The notes: generated by a model not told the origin, from the letters alone. DNA of 5,250 bases from Firmicutes bacterium UBA5493 (GCA_002424045.1 DIPH01000040.1:1-5250), one strand, 5' to 3'. Positions 1-5,122 are shown, counted from the stretch's first letter. Numbers and translations: made by a program.

Positions 1-1
1 A

Positions 2-187
2 ACGTATCCGCACCGGATGGCGGCGCAAGCAGTCGAGTTGTTCGCAACACAGTCAGGTACGTTAAAACATGGCGTATTTGCCTTCATTATCATTGGATTT
101 TTCATTCGGTTCATTGCAGATATTTTCCAGCAACAGACCGAAAAAAGTCAACCGAAGAAGTCAGCGGATCGAAGAGTAACTATATAG
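2..187 (+). CDS. C-terminal end of an unidentified membrane protein (5' end outside window)
   Basis: An open frame enters from the left edge and runs 61 codons to a TAG stop. The fragment has a soluble start containing RMAAQAVELFATQSG, then one clear hydrophobic segment at about residues 26-41 (VFAFIIIGFFIRFIAD), then a short polar, basic tail rich in Gln, Lys and Ser. This is the pattern of the last transmembrane helix of a membrane protein with a short tail. The alternative plus-strand frame across the same bases reads as a less protein-like, His/Arg/Cys-rich string, so this frame was chosen. Its last 40 bases overlap, tail to tail, the small minus-strand ORF ending at 148. The family was not recognised, and too little is visible to assign a function. 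No strong terminator follows: an imperfect hairpin at 205-224 lacks a directly adjoining T-run. Confidence 0.6.
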   Translation, partial: TYPHRMAAQAVELFATQSGTLKHGVFAFIIIGFFIRFIADIFQQQTEKSQPKKSADRRVTI

Positions 188-414
188 TAACCTCCCTCAT
201 TGTTCTTATACGACTTCGCATAAGGGATATTATGTAAACTAGAGTTTCTTTTTTGGTGAGAGGTCCAAGACGTGCTCCCCCGCCTTCCAAAAAATATGAT
301 GGATGCGGCGCCTAGCGAAAACGCAAAGAAGTCCCAACTGTCCGAGAAGCCTCTAAAACCAAAAAAACCTAGAAATCCCAGGAGTCCTAACAGCTGGGGG
401 TTTTTGCTAGTCAC
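148..414 (-). CDS. small Gly/Leu/Phe-rich hydrophobic protein (hypothetical, 88 aa)
   Basis: The reading frame starts with GTG, preceded by GGTGAG with an 8-nt gap, a usable ribosome binding site. It begins 27 nt after the stop of the GNAT-like gene on the same strand, so the two could be co-translated. Residues 8-24 are a run of LLGLLGFLGFFGF type, followed by a second hydrophobic patch (WDFFAFSLGAASIIFFG, about 27-43). The remaining half is polar with no recognisable motif. Short GFLGF-rich proteins exist in Firmicutes (the DUF3796-type small membrane proteins have similar N-termini), and the resemblance here is only of that compositional kind. The 3' end overlaps the plus-strand membrane-protein gene by 40 bp in convergent orientation, which is somewhat unusual and lowers confidence. 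The C-terminal half may be read-through into non-coding sequence after decay of an older gene. The opposite strand also has an open frame (272-469), but it is a Pro/Lys-rich antisense shadow. Confidence 0.42.
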   Translation of the reverse strand: MTSKNPQLLGLLGFLGFFGFRGFSDSWDFFAFSLGAASIIFFGRRGSTSWTSHQKRNSSLHNIPYAKSYKNNEGGYYIVTLRSADFFG

Positions 415-441
415 AGCATTCTCTCACCAAGTCGATCTCTG

Positions 442-1293
442 TCAGAGCGTACATCTAAAGCATCTATAGCTGTCGTTGACCTCAAAACCTGCCCTTAAAG
501 TCAGACTTAACGCAATGCTGTCTTCTTCGTCGATAAAAAAGATGATTTCCTCCAGTGCTCCAAACTCATTATATAACTCTACAAGCAGTTGGTTGATTAA
601 CGCTTCTTTCTCGTCAAGATGATCTCCATCACTAAACAATCCGAAGATCTCTGCACTATTGGCAAAGGTCTTGGCGAAAATGCTACTACAAATCCTCTCA
701 TCTCGTCTTAGCGCTAGGATCCTAAAGCGATCTAGCTCTCGCTTTAAGTTCTTACTATGGTAGTACATTTCCGATGGAAGCGCATACTTGTCGTGAAAAA
801 GAGCGTATTCGTCAAAATTGTCCTCAGTGACCTTCTCAACCACATGTTCGTGTGTGACCTGATGTGGCTTTAGATTATGCAATCTGGTGTCGATACTAGA
901 TTCAATGCAATCAAAATCCCGTTGTTCAAAATAGTCGATCGCCCTGCGGTTCATGGCCGGTACCCCGATCAACAACTCATAACCGCTCAATCTTGTACCC
1001 AGATGGTCAATAAAATGGTCCGCGATGGTATCAAAATGCTCTGGGTCAATAAGAAACTGGGTTGCCTGGGCATACTTTTCCTCAGGATCCCAGAGATAAA
1101 CGCAGACGCCTCGCACCACTCCATCTATATAATAGGCGATAATTCTTTCGTGGTCTGCACCGATCGCCCTCTCAAGACGTTTTTGTAGCTCTTCCCTGGA
1201 TTCTACCCTGGGGTAACTGGCACTTAAGCTATTATTGCTGAGGTCCCAGGAAAAATCAATTATATGTTCGGTTTCATGAATTGCTTTAATCAT
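442..1293 (-). CDS. tandem GNAT-fold acetyltransferase-like protein (283 aa)
   Basis: The length and layout fit a protein with two GNAT N-acetyltransferase domains. The first spans about residues 1-140 and ends in the typical late-GNAT pattern of a helix with an Asn/Arg start followed by an aromatic/acidic segment (NRRAIDYFEQRDFDCI, 115-130). The second spans about 150-283 and ends in a similar pattern (ALSLTLRAGFEVNDSYRCF, 261-279). Both carry the 'small residues, then helix, then GF/DF, then strand' signature seen after the acetyl-CoA site in this fold. The usual acetyl-CoA pyrophosphate loop (R/Q-x-x-G-x-G/A) is not evident in either half, so one or both domains may have lost or altered catalysis. 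The substrate cannot be inferred. The ATG at 1293 is preceded closely by GAGGT and further up by AAGGTGG. It lies 21 nt after the HepT remnant, downstream of trpS on the same strand with no terminator seen between, so transcription from trpS is likely. A small hydrophobic ORF follows after 27 nt. Confidence 0.82.
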   Translation of the reverse strand: MIKAIHETEHIIDFSWDLSNNSLSASYPRVESREELQKRLERAIGADHERIIAYYIDGVVRGVCVYLWDPEEKYAQATQFLIDPEHFDTIADHFIDHLGTRLSGYELLIGVPAMNRRAIDYFEQRDFDCIESSIDTRLHNLKPHQVTHEHVVEKVTEDNFDEYALFHDKYALPSEMYYHSKNLKRELDRFRILALRRDERICSSIFAKTFANSAEIFGLFSDGDHLDEKEALINQLLVELYNEFGALEEIIFFIDEEDSIALSLTLRAGFEVNDSYRCFRCTL

Positions 1294-1314
1294 GACCTCT
1301 ACCCTACCACCTTC

Positions 1315-1434
1315 TTAGAACCTATGTTTGATAGCCTTGGTGAAGTGCGCGAAATCTTCTAGATGGTGCTCTACAATCTTTTGTAGAATCTGTAAGTCAA
1401 TTTGCTGACAATCATGGACCACGATATGAGCCAT
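1315..1434 (-). pseudogene. HepT-type HEPN toxin (DUF86) C-terminal remnant
   Basis: This 39-residue frame (ATG at 1434, TAA at 1315) reads as the C-terminal third of a HepT/DUF86 HEPN protein. It has IVVHDCQQIDLQILQKIVEH followed by HLEDFAHFTKAI, which matches the family pattern of R-x4-x-H-(D/E)-Y, then a D-L-x-x-(L/V) helix, then 'L-x-x-F-x-x-(F/A)-x-x-x-I'. The His-Asp of the catalytic R-x(4-6)-H motif is present at residues 7-8, but the preceding Arg and the whole N-terminal two thirds are missing. An in-frame TGA lies just four codons upstream of the ATG. The full-length protein would be about 110-150 aa and act as an RNase-type toxin held in check by MntA. The frame overlaps the MntA stub by 23 nt in another frame, marking a deletion junction. 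The assignment rests on remembered family patterns, not a search. The stub may still be translated, but it cannot be a working HEPN nuclease. Confidence 0.55.
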
Positions 1435-1513
1435 AGAGGTAGATCAGCTCAGGATTCAGCTTCTCTAGCAAAAACCCAGTGATGATATTCTTAGAATCCT
1501 GTGATAGCACCAT
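1412..1513 (-). pseudogene. MntA-type minimal nucleotidyltransferase, N-terminal remnant
   Basis: This 33-residue frame starts with ATG 10 nt after the trpS stop, with AGGGG placed 7 nt ahead. It ends in PELIYLYGSYRGP then TGA. The 'L-x-P-x-(L/I)-I-Y-L-(F/Y)-G-S-(Y/R)-(A)-R-G' string is the start of the nucleotidyltransferase fold in MntA-type antitoxins, where GSxxRG binds the nucleotide phosphate. Here GSYRG is one residue shorter than the usual GSYARG, and the metal-binding D-x-D that should follow about ten residues later is absent because the frame stops. Intact MntA is about 95-140 aa and AMPylates the HepT toxin. The immediate switch to HepT C-terminal sequence in another frame indicates an internal deletion that removed most of both genes. 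Confidence is moderate because only one motif is available. Confidence 0.6.
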
Positions 1514-1523
1514 CAATACGCCC

Positions 1524-2624
1524 CTACAATTTCATATTCATAACTTCCCGTACTTCCTCAAGGGTTCTAATTGCTTCTTCCCGTGCCGCCTTGACGCCAT
1601 CTAGAAGCACTTGGCGAATGTAGGCAGGATCTTGTTCTAACTCCTTGCGCCTGGCCCGATGGGGCCTGAAGTATTCGTTGAGGGACTCAGTCAGCATGTT
1701 CTTGAGCTTCCCTCCCCCGCCATCCCCAATTTCGTCTGCGATTTCCTCCGGTTTCCTCCCTGTGGCAAGAGCGATCAACATTAGCAGGTTGGCTACCTCT
1801 GGACGATTGTCCGGATCATAGGTAATGACGCGATCGGAGTCCGTCTTGGCTTTCTTGATCAATCTCGCTGTTTCATCTTCATCAGCACTGAGCATGATAG
1901 TGTTGTTGCGACTCTTACTCATCTTCTGACCACCGTCTAGGCCCAAAATGATGGGCGCCTCGCTTAATAGAGGCTGGGGTTCTGGAAAGACGGGTTGATC
2001 TTTGGCAAAGCGGTTATTGAAGCGTCTGGCAATCGTCCGAGTCAGTTCTAAATGGGGCAATTGATCTTTGCCAACGGGCACAACATTGCCCTTGCAGAAC
2101 AAGATATCCGCGGCCTGATGGACGGGATAAGTGTACATTCCAGCGTTAACGCTCTTCTGGCCTGATGCTGTAATCTCTTCTTTGACTGTAGGGTTACGAT
2201 CGAGTTCCGCATTGGTCACTAGGGTCAAGAAAGGCAATAATAATTGATTTAATTCAGGCACATGACTATGAGGAAAGATGAAGGTCTTACCGTCCGTGGG
2301 GTCGATCCCAGCTGCCAGGTAGTCGATGGTCAACTCACGAACATTTTCGGAAATACCTTCGAAGGTGTCTCGGTCAGTGAGAACTTGGTAATCCGCGATG
2401 ACAATAAAGGTAGGCACACCAAGCTCGTGCAAACGTACTCTATTTTGCAGAGAGCCAAAGAAATGGCCAATATGCAACCTACCTGTAGGTCTGTCACCGG
2501 TTAGGATTTTGTACTTCCCAGGATTCTCCTGTAGATCCTTCTCGAGGAGCTTACTCTTGGCTAACGCTGCTTCAAATGTTCCATAATCAACTTGCTCGAT
2601 TGTCATTTCTGTCATCCCTTTCAT
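1524..2624 (-). CDS. trpS: tryptophanyl-tRNA synthetase
   Basis: This class Ic aminoacyl-tRNA synthetase activates tryptophan with ATP and charges tRNA-Trp in the cytoplasm. The 366-residue product carries the class I signatures: TGDRPTGRLHIGH at 42-54 (HIGH at 51-54) and KMSKS at 234-238. It also has the TrpRS segment NAELDRNPTVKEE (138-150), the Trp/adenylate pocket region YPVHQAADILFCKGNVVPVG (166-185) and DQLPHLELTR (187-196). It appears full length for the branch with an N-terminal extension of about 40 residues before the Rossmann fold. The ATG at 2624 has AGAAGG 10 nt upstream; in-frame ATGs at codons 4 and 7 lack a better site. The gene is divergent from the HAD phosphatase, with only 114 bp to that gene's GTG. 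A tRNA-Trp-sensing T-box lies upstream on the same strand, but with the oppositely oriented HAD gene in between. The MntA/HepT remnants and the GNAT-like gene follow downstream on the same strand. Confidence 0.97.
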   Translation of the reverse strand: MKGMTEMTIEQVDYGTFEAALAKSKLLEKDLQENPGKYKILTGDRPTGRLHIGHFFGSLQNRVRLHELGVPTFIVIADYQVLTDRDTFEGISENVRELTIDYLAAGIDPTDGKTFIFPHSHVPELNQLLLPFLTLVTNAELDRNPTVKEEITASGQKSVNAGMYTYPVHQAADILFCKGNVVPVGKDQLPHLELTRTIARRFNNRFAKDQPVFPEPQPLLSEAPIILGLDGGQKMSKSRNNTIMLSADEDETARLIKKAKTDSDRVITYDPDNRPEVANLLMLIALATGRKPEEIADEIGDGGGGKLKNMLTESLNEYFRPHRARRKELEQDPAYIRQVLLDGVKAAREEAIRTLEEVREVMNMKL

Positions 2625-2650
2625 TTTAACGTTTCCTTCTCTATCTGCTA

Positions 2651-2685
2651 GGCTAGGCGTAGCCCATTAGAAGGTATTTACCTTC
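2651..2685. promoter_or_regulatory. two inverted repeats in the trpS / HAD divergent intergenic region
   Basis: Two perfect inverted repeats lie next to each other between the divergent genes. One is GGCTA-GGCG-TAGCC at 2651-2664 and the other is GAAGGTA-TT-TACCTTC at 2670-2685. Neither is followed by a T-run on either strand, so they do not look like terminators. They could be operator sites, or hairpins in the 5' UTR of trpS. No convincing -35/-10 pair for trpS was found here. For the HAD gene a CATAAT at 2711-2716 could be a -10, but no good -35 is placed with it. Confidence 0.3.
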
Positions 2686-2726
2686 CTGAGGCGAACCTAT
2701 GAGTGTCTAGCATAATTTATCGTTCT

Positions 2727-2734
2727 AGGAGGTG
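2727..2734 (+). promoter_or_regulatory. Shine-Dalgarno site that fixes the HAD gene start
   Basis: AGGAGGTG lies 4 nt ahead of a GTG at 2739. The longer open frame beginning with GTG at 2703 has no such site, and its first 12 residues (SSIIYRSRRCK type) are not expected before the HAD core. This site therefore places the start at 2739. Confidence 0.85.
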
Positions 2735-2738
2735 CAAA

Positions 2739-3509
2739 GTGAGTTCAATCACGGATAAACGCGGTTATATCTGCGACATGGATGGCGTAATCTATCACGG
2801 AAATCGCCTTTTAGACGGAGCTAAAGAGTTTGTTGAGTGGCTCCATAACAATGACAAGCGTTTCCTTTTTCTAACCAATAGCAGTGAACGAAGTCCCCGG
2901 GAACTGCAAGAGAAATTAGCTCGCATGGGTCTATTCGTCACCGAAGACCACTTTTATACTAGTGCCTTGGCTACGGCTTCTTTTTTGGCCAGTCAAAAGC
3001 CAAGTGGAAGTGCGTACGTAATTGGTGAAGCCGGGCTTGTGAAGGCCCTTTACGATGTTGGCTTTTCCATGAATGATGTGAATCCTGATTATGTAGTGGT
3101 GGGAGAAACCCGTAATTATAACTACAATCACATGGAAAAGGCTGTACACTTGGTTTCAAAAGGAGCCAAGCTCATCGGTACAAACCCTGACCTAACTGGC
3201 CCTACTGAATCTGGCATTGCTCCCGCCTGTAGGGCGCTAATCGCCCCTATTGAATTGGCTACATTCAGAGAAGCCTATTTTGTGGGCAAGCCCAACCCGT
3301 TAATGATGCGGCAAGCTCAGAAACGGCTGGGATGCGCTACGTCTGAAACGGTCATTATTGGCGATCGCATGGATACCGACATTATTGCTGGAATTGAATC
3401 GGAAATCGAGACTGTTTTAGTGTTAAGTGGAGTCTCCAATGAAAAGACTCCAAGTCTCTTCCCCTACCGACCCGATCACATTCTCACTGGAGTCGGTGCT
3501 ATTCCCTAA
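2739..3509 (+). CDS. HAD-superfamily subfamily IIA (NagD-like) phosphatase
   Basis: This cytoplasmic haloacid-dehalogenase fold phosphatase of the NagD / p-nitrophenylphosphatase group removes phosphate from small metabolites such as nucleotides or sugar phosphates; the substrate cannot be told from sequence. With the GTG at 2739 it is 256 aa, normal for the family. Motif I is DMDGVIY at 13-19 (nucleophile D13, acid/base D15). Motif II is LTNSS at 45-49. The GTNPDLTGP stretch of the HAD-IIA cap is at 147-155. Motif III is GKPNP at 183-187 (K184), and motif IV is IGDRMDTDI at 207-215 (D209, D212). All catalytic residues are present. The gene is monocistronic: divergent from trpS and followed 2 nt after its stop by a strong terminator. 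It sits between a tRNA-Trp T-box and trpS but on the opposite strand, so T-box read-through RNA would be antisense to its whole mRNA. Confidence 0.93.
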   Translation: MSSITDKRGYICDMDGVIYHGNRLLDGAKEFVEWLHNNDKRFLFLTNSSERSPRELQEKLARMGLFVTEDHFYTSALATASFLASQKPSGSAYVIGEAGLVKALYDVGFSMNDVNPDYVVVGETRNYNYNHMEKAVHLVSKGAKLIGTNPDLTGPTESGIAPACRALIAPIELATFREAYFVGKPNPLMMRQAQKRLGCATSETVIIGDRMDTDIIAGIESEIETVLVLSGVSNEKTPSLFPYRPDHILTGVGAIP

Positions 3510-3511
3510 AC

Positions 3512-3546
3512 ACTCTCAATCAGGTTCCCCTGATTGGGAGTTTTTT
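3512..3546 (+). terminator. Rho-independent terminator of the HAD gene
   Basis: A 13-bp stem (ACTCTCAATCAGG at 3512-3524 with CCTGATTGGGAGT at 3529-3541) closes a TTCC loop and runs into six Ts. One pair is a T-G wobble on the plus strand. On the minus strand that pair becomes an A-C mismatch and the hairpin is followed only by GTTTAGGG, so it should terminate rightward but not leftward transcription. Confidence 0.93.
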
Positions 3547-3550
3547 GTAC

Positions 3551-3573
3551 AAAAAACGTCCCTATTAGGGACG
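3551..3573 (-). terminator. T-box-controlled intrinsic terminator
   Basis: On the minus strand CGTCCCT-AAT-AGGGACG forms a 7-bp stem followed by six Ts. The CGTCCCT arm can instead pair with the AGGG just ahead of the T-box core, which is the usual terminator/antiterminator switch. It lies back to back with the HAD terminator, with 4 nt between the two T-runs. Confidence 0.92.
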
Positions 3574-3779
3574 ATAAGAACCGCGGTGCCACCCTGCTTG
3601 ATCGCCACAGGCGATCCGCTCGTTCCTGTAACGGAGGAAATCCGGCTAAGCCTACTGCTATTCAGCCTAGCGACTCCAAGGTCCATTCGCTTCGTGTCTG
3701 CTTCGATATTTCACCACACTATCGACTCTCTAGGCTAGATTGACGAAGTTACTACTCCTCTTCCCAGTCTTTTGCCATA
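3551..3779 (-). promoter_or_regulatory. T-box riboswitch, specifier UGG (tRNA-Trp)
   Basis: This leader binds tRNA and allows transcription past the terminator when the tRNA is uncharged. Reading the minus strand, Stem I opens with AAGAGGAGTAGTA (loop-E type AGTA), then CTTCGT pairing later with ACGAAG. An AGAGAG element and a TCGATA/TATCGA-closed apical loop containing GTGGTGAA follow, as expected for the interdigitated T-loops. The specifier loop reads GAA-TGG-ACC (3688-3680), with TGG at 3685-3683 in the normal position ahead of the Stem I closing strand CTTGGAGTC. A GATCGCC/GGCGATC hairpin is Stem III. The T-box is AGGGTGGCACCGCGG (3595-3581). Its UGGC bulge pairs with a 3' GCCA end, and bacterial tRNA-Trp has discriminator G, in agreement with the UGG specifier. 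The expected target is trpS, but its ATG is about 0.9 kb further along this strand, beyond the antisense-oriented HAD gene. The 5' end is approximate. Confidence 0.95.
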
Positions 3780-3784
3780 ATCCC

Positions 3785-3814
3785 ATTATACCTAGGAAAG
3801 CATACTAAAGTCAA
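3785..3814 (-). promoter_or_regulatory. sigma-A type promoter of the T-box transcript
   Basis: On the minus strand there is TTGACT (3814-3809), an 18-nt spacer and a consensus TATAAT (3790-3785). The predicted start is about 3778-3781, just ahead of Stem I of the T-box. It is the best promoter in the window, and its presence argues that the T-box is still transcribed. The remaining bases up to the degV start (3815-3913) hold no clear plus-strand -35/-10 pair. Confidence 0.88.
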
Positions 3815-3913
3815 TATCACGGAAAATTAGCACCAGGTCATATACGTAGTGCGAAGGAATGGTGAGCCGGTATCACGAAATCTGCAGGGACGATTGCCAG
3901 GAAGGATGAAAGT

Positions 3914-4756
3914 ATGAACGAGAAAATAAAGCTATTTACGGATAGTGCTGCAGATTTACCCCAGATCTATCGAGAGCGCTACGGTATCGATGTGGTTCCT
4001 TTAAGCGTAATCTTTGGTGACGAGGAGTTCAAAGACGGGATGACACTCTCCCTTACCGAATTCTGGGCTAAAGTGAAAATAGCCAAGGAATTACCCTCCA
4101 CCAACCAAGTCAATCCCAACGACTTCGTGGACGCCTTTGGACCCTATATTGAACAGGGCTATACCATTTTGTATATTGGTTTATCCTCGAAACTCACCGG
4201 TACCCTGCAGAGTGCTGTATTAGCGAAGAACCTTCTGAACACTGATCAAATTCATATTTTTGATTCTAGATCAGCTTCTATCGGAGAAACATTACTACTG
4301 ATCACAGCTGGACGAATGCTCCAAAATGGCCGTAGCCTCGACGAAATCCAGCAGAAATTAGAGCAAGATCGTAAAGATGCTTTTGCATATTTCACAATAG
4401 ACTCCCTCACCCATCTTGTGAAGGGTGGACGCTTGACGAAAACGCAGGGTCTTGTGGGCTCCATGTTAAACATCAAGCCCATCTTACAAGTTACCCCAGA
4501 GGGTACAATTGAGGTTGCCGAAAAGGTTCGATCCACAAAAAAAGCCCTGCAAACTATGGTTGCAAAGGCTAAAGAGCGAAATATAGATTTATCCAAAAAG
4601 CGGGTGGCCATTGTCCACACCTGGGGCGCTGAAACTGTGCCTGAGCTGACGGAACTGGTCAAGCGAGAACTGGCTCCAAGTGAGATTATTGAAGGCCTAA
4701 TTGGTCCCACCATCGGAACCCACGCCGGTCCTGGTGGAATTGCACTTTTCTTTTAG
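3914..4756 (+). CDS. DegV-family fatty-acid-binding protein
   Basis: DegV proteins are two-domain cytoplasmic proteins that bind a fatty acid; in Firmicutes, FakB members of the family present it to the kinase FakA for phosphorylation and entry into phospholipids. At 280 aa this one is full length. Family motifs occur in order: TDSAADLP (9-16), STNQVNP (62-68, the Ser/Thr region near the carboxylate site), GLSSKLTGT (89-97), FDSRSASIGE (116-125), VKGGRLTK (169-176), GSMLNIKPI (182-190) and IGPTIGTHAGPG (263-274). The ATG at 3914 follows AGGAAGG with 8 nt between. The gene is divergent from the T-box promoter and looks monocistronic. No terminator follows; instead its last 60 bases overlap the convergent Nudix gene. 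No FakA-like kinase is in the window, so whether this is a FakB partner or another DegV paralogue stays open. Confidence 0.95.
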   Translation: MNEKIKLFTDSAADLPQIYRERYGIDVVPLSVIFGDEEFKDGMTLSLTEFWAKVKIAKELPSTNQVNPNDFVDAFGPYIEQGYTILYIGLSSKLTGTLQSAVLAKNLLNTDQIHIFDSRSASIGETLLLITAGRMLQNGRSLDEIQQKLEQDRKDAFAYFTIDSLTHLVKGGRLTKTQGLVGSMLNIKPILQVTPEGTIEVAEKVRSTKKALQTMVAKAKERNIDLSKKRVAIVHTWGAETVPELTELVKRELAPSEIIEGLIGPTIGTHAGPGGIALFF

Positions 4757-5122
4757 GCTCCGAGCAATGGGAATGTTGGCATCAGCTAAATCATAGTTAT
4801 CAAGCTGCCTACAATCTACCCATGCACATGCAGAGTGAACACGGAGGGTAATCTCGCCAGATACATGTCTAGCCAGATAACCGATGATTAGGAAATCTCC
4901 GTGTTCATAATGGGAATGAACGGCTTGGAAAATGTCTCCCACTTGAATTGTAATCCCCAGCTCCTCTTGGATTTCACGGACAAGGCATTCTTCAGGGGTC
5001 TCTCCATTTTCTATTTTCCCGCCAGGGAACTCCCATTTTCCGGCAAGGGCTCCCTCTTTGCGTTGGCAGAGCAATACTTGATCGCCTTGTTGAATGATTG
5101 CTGCCATAACAGGCAATGGCAT
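4697..5122 (-). CDS. MutT-type Nudix hydrolase (8-oxo-dGTP / (d)NTP diphosphatase-like)
   Basis: Nudix enzymes of the MutT type hydrolyse (oxidised) nucleoside triphosphates to the monophosphate and pyrophosphate, cleaning the nucleotide pool. With ATG at 5122 the product is 141 aa, slightly longer than the usual 130 or so. It has the MutT-like start MAAIIQQGDQVLLCQR, then GKWEFPGGKIENGET (28-42). The Nudix box G-x5-E-x7-REUxEExGU is complete at 35-57 (E41, R49, E50, E53, E54). A later HACAWVDCRQLDNYDLADANIPIARSL type end is typical of MutT. The start is set by GGAGGT 7 nt ahead of this ATG; the longer frame from GTG at 5152 would put the Shine-Dalgarno inside the coding region. The last 20 or so residues (Ser/Thr/Gly-rich, no motif) are encoded in the 60-bp overlap with degV and may be an added tail after loss of an earlier stop. 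It lies right behind the tRNA-Met terminator, leaving almost no room for its own promoter. Confidence 0.93.
   Translation of the reverse strand: MPLPVMAAIIQQGDQVLLCQRKEGALAGKWEFPGGKIENGETPEECLVREIQEELGITIQVGDIFQAVHSHYEHGDFLIIGYLARHVSGEITLRVHSACAWVDCRQLDNYDLADANIPIARSLKEKCNSTRTGVGSDGGTN

Noticed and set aside
205..254. Possible terminator for the first gene (imperfect hairpin at 205-224 and AAACTAGAGTTT before a T-run)
   Set aside because: The better hairpin has no adjoining T-run, and the one with a T-run has only a 4-bp A/T-rich stem; too weak to call.
253..430. 10-bp inverted repeat (TTGGTGAGAG at 253-262 and CTCTCACCAA at 421-430) bracketing the small hydrophobic ORF, suggestive of a tiny mobile element
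   Set aside because: About one such match within 200 bp is expected by chance in a window this size, there is no target duplication, and the right-hand copy contains a plausible ribosome binding site.
272..469. Plus-strand 65-aa open frame, Pro/Lys-rich, with AGAGG ahead of its GTG
   Set aside because: Its KPKKPRNP stretch is just the antisense of the GFLGFFGF run on the minus strand, and it reads into the antisense of the GNAT gene end. No family-like features.
877..1188. Plus-strand 103-aa open frame
   Set aside because: Lies entirely antisense within the GNAT-like gene, with no ribosome binding site or domain-like sequence.
1371..1386. Hairpin CTACAA-TCTT-TTGTAG as a trpS terminator
   Set aside because: It lies within the HepT remnant coding frame and has no T-run on the minus strand.
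2703..2738. Longer HAD start at GTG 2703
   Set aside because: No ribosome binding site there; a strong AGGAGGTG sits just ahead of GTG 2739, and the extra 12 residues do not belong to the fold.
2648..3738. Shared CTAGGCTAG 9-mer in the trpS upstream region (2648-2656) and in T-box Stem I (3730-3738), as a possible trace of a T-box duplication
   Set aside because: A 9-bp match is expected by chance, and no other T-box elements (specifier, T-box core) are found ahead of trpS.
3427..3743. Two plus-strand open frames running from the HAD end through the T-box region
   Set aside because: They cross the HAD terminator and are antisense to the structured T-box RNA; no coding features.
4252..4713. 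Minus-strand 153-aa open frame
   Set aside because: Antisense shadow of the well supported degV gene; composition rich in Ser/Arg/Phe without motifs.
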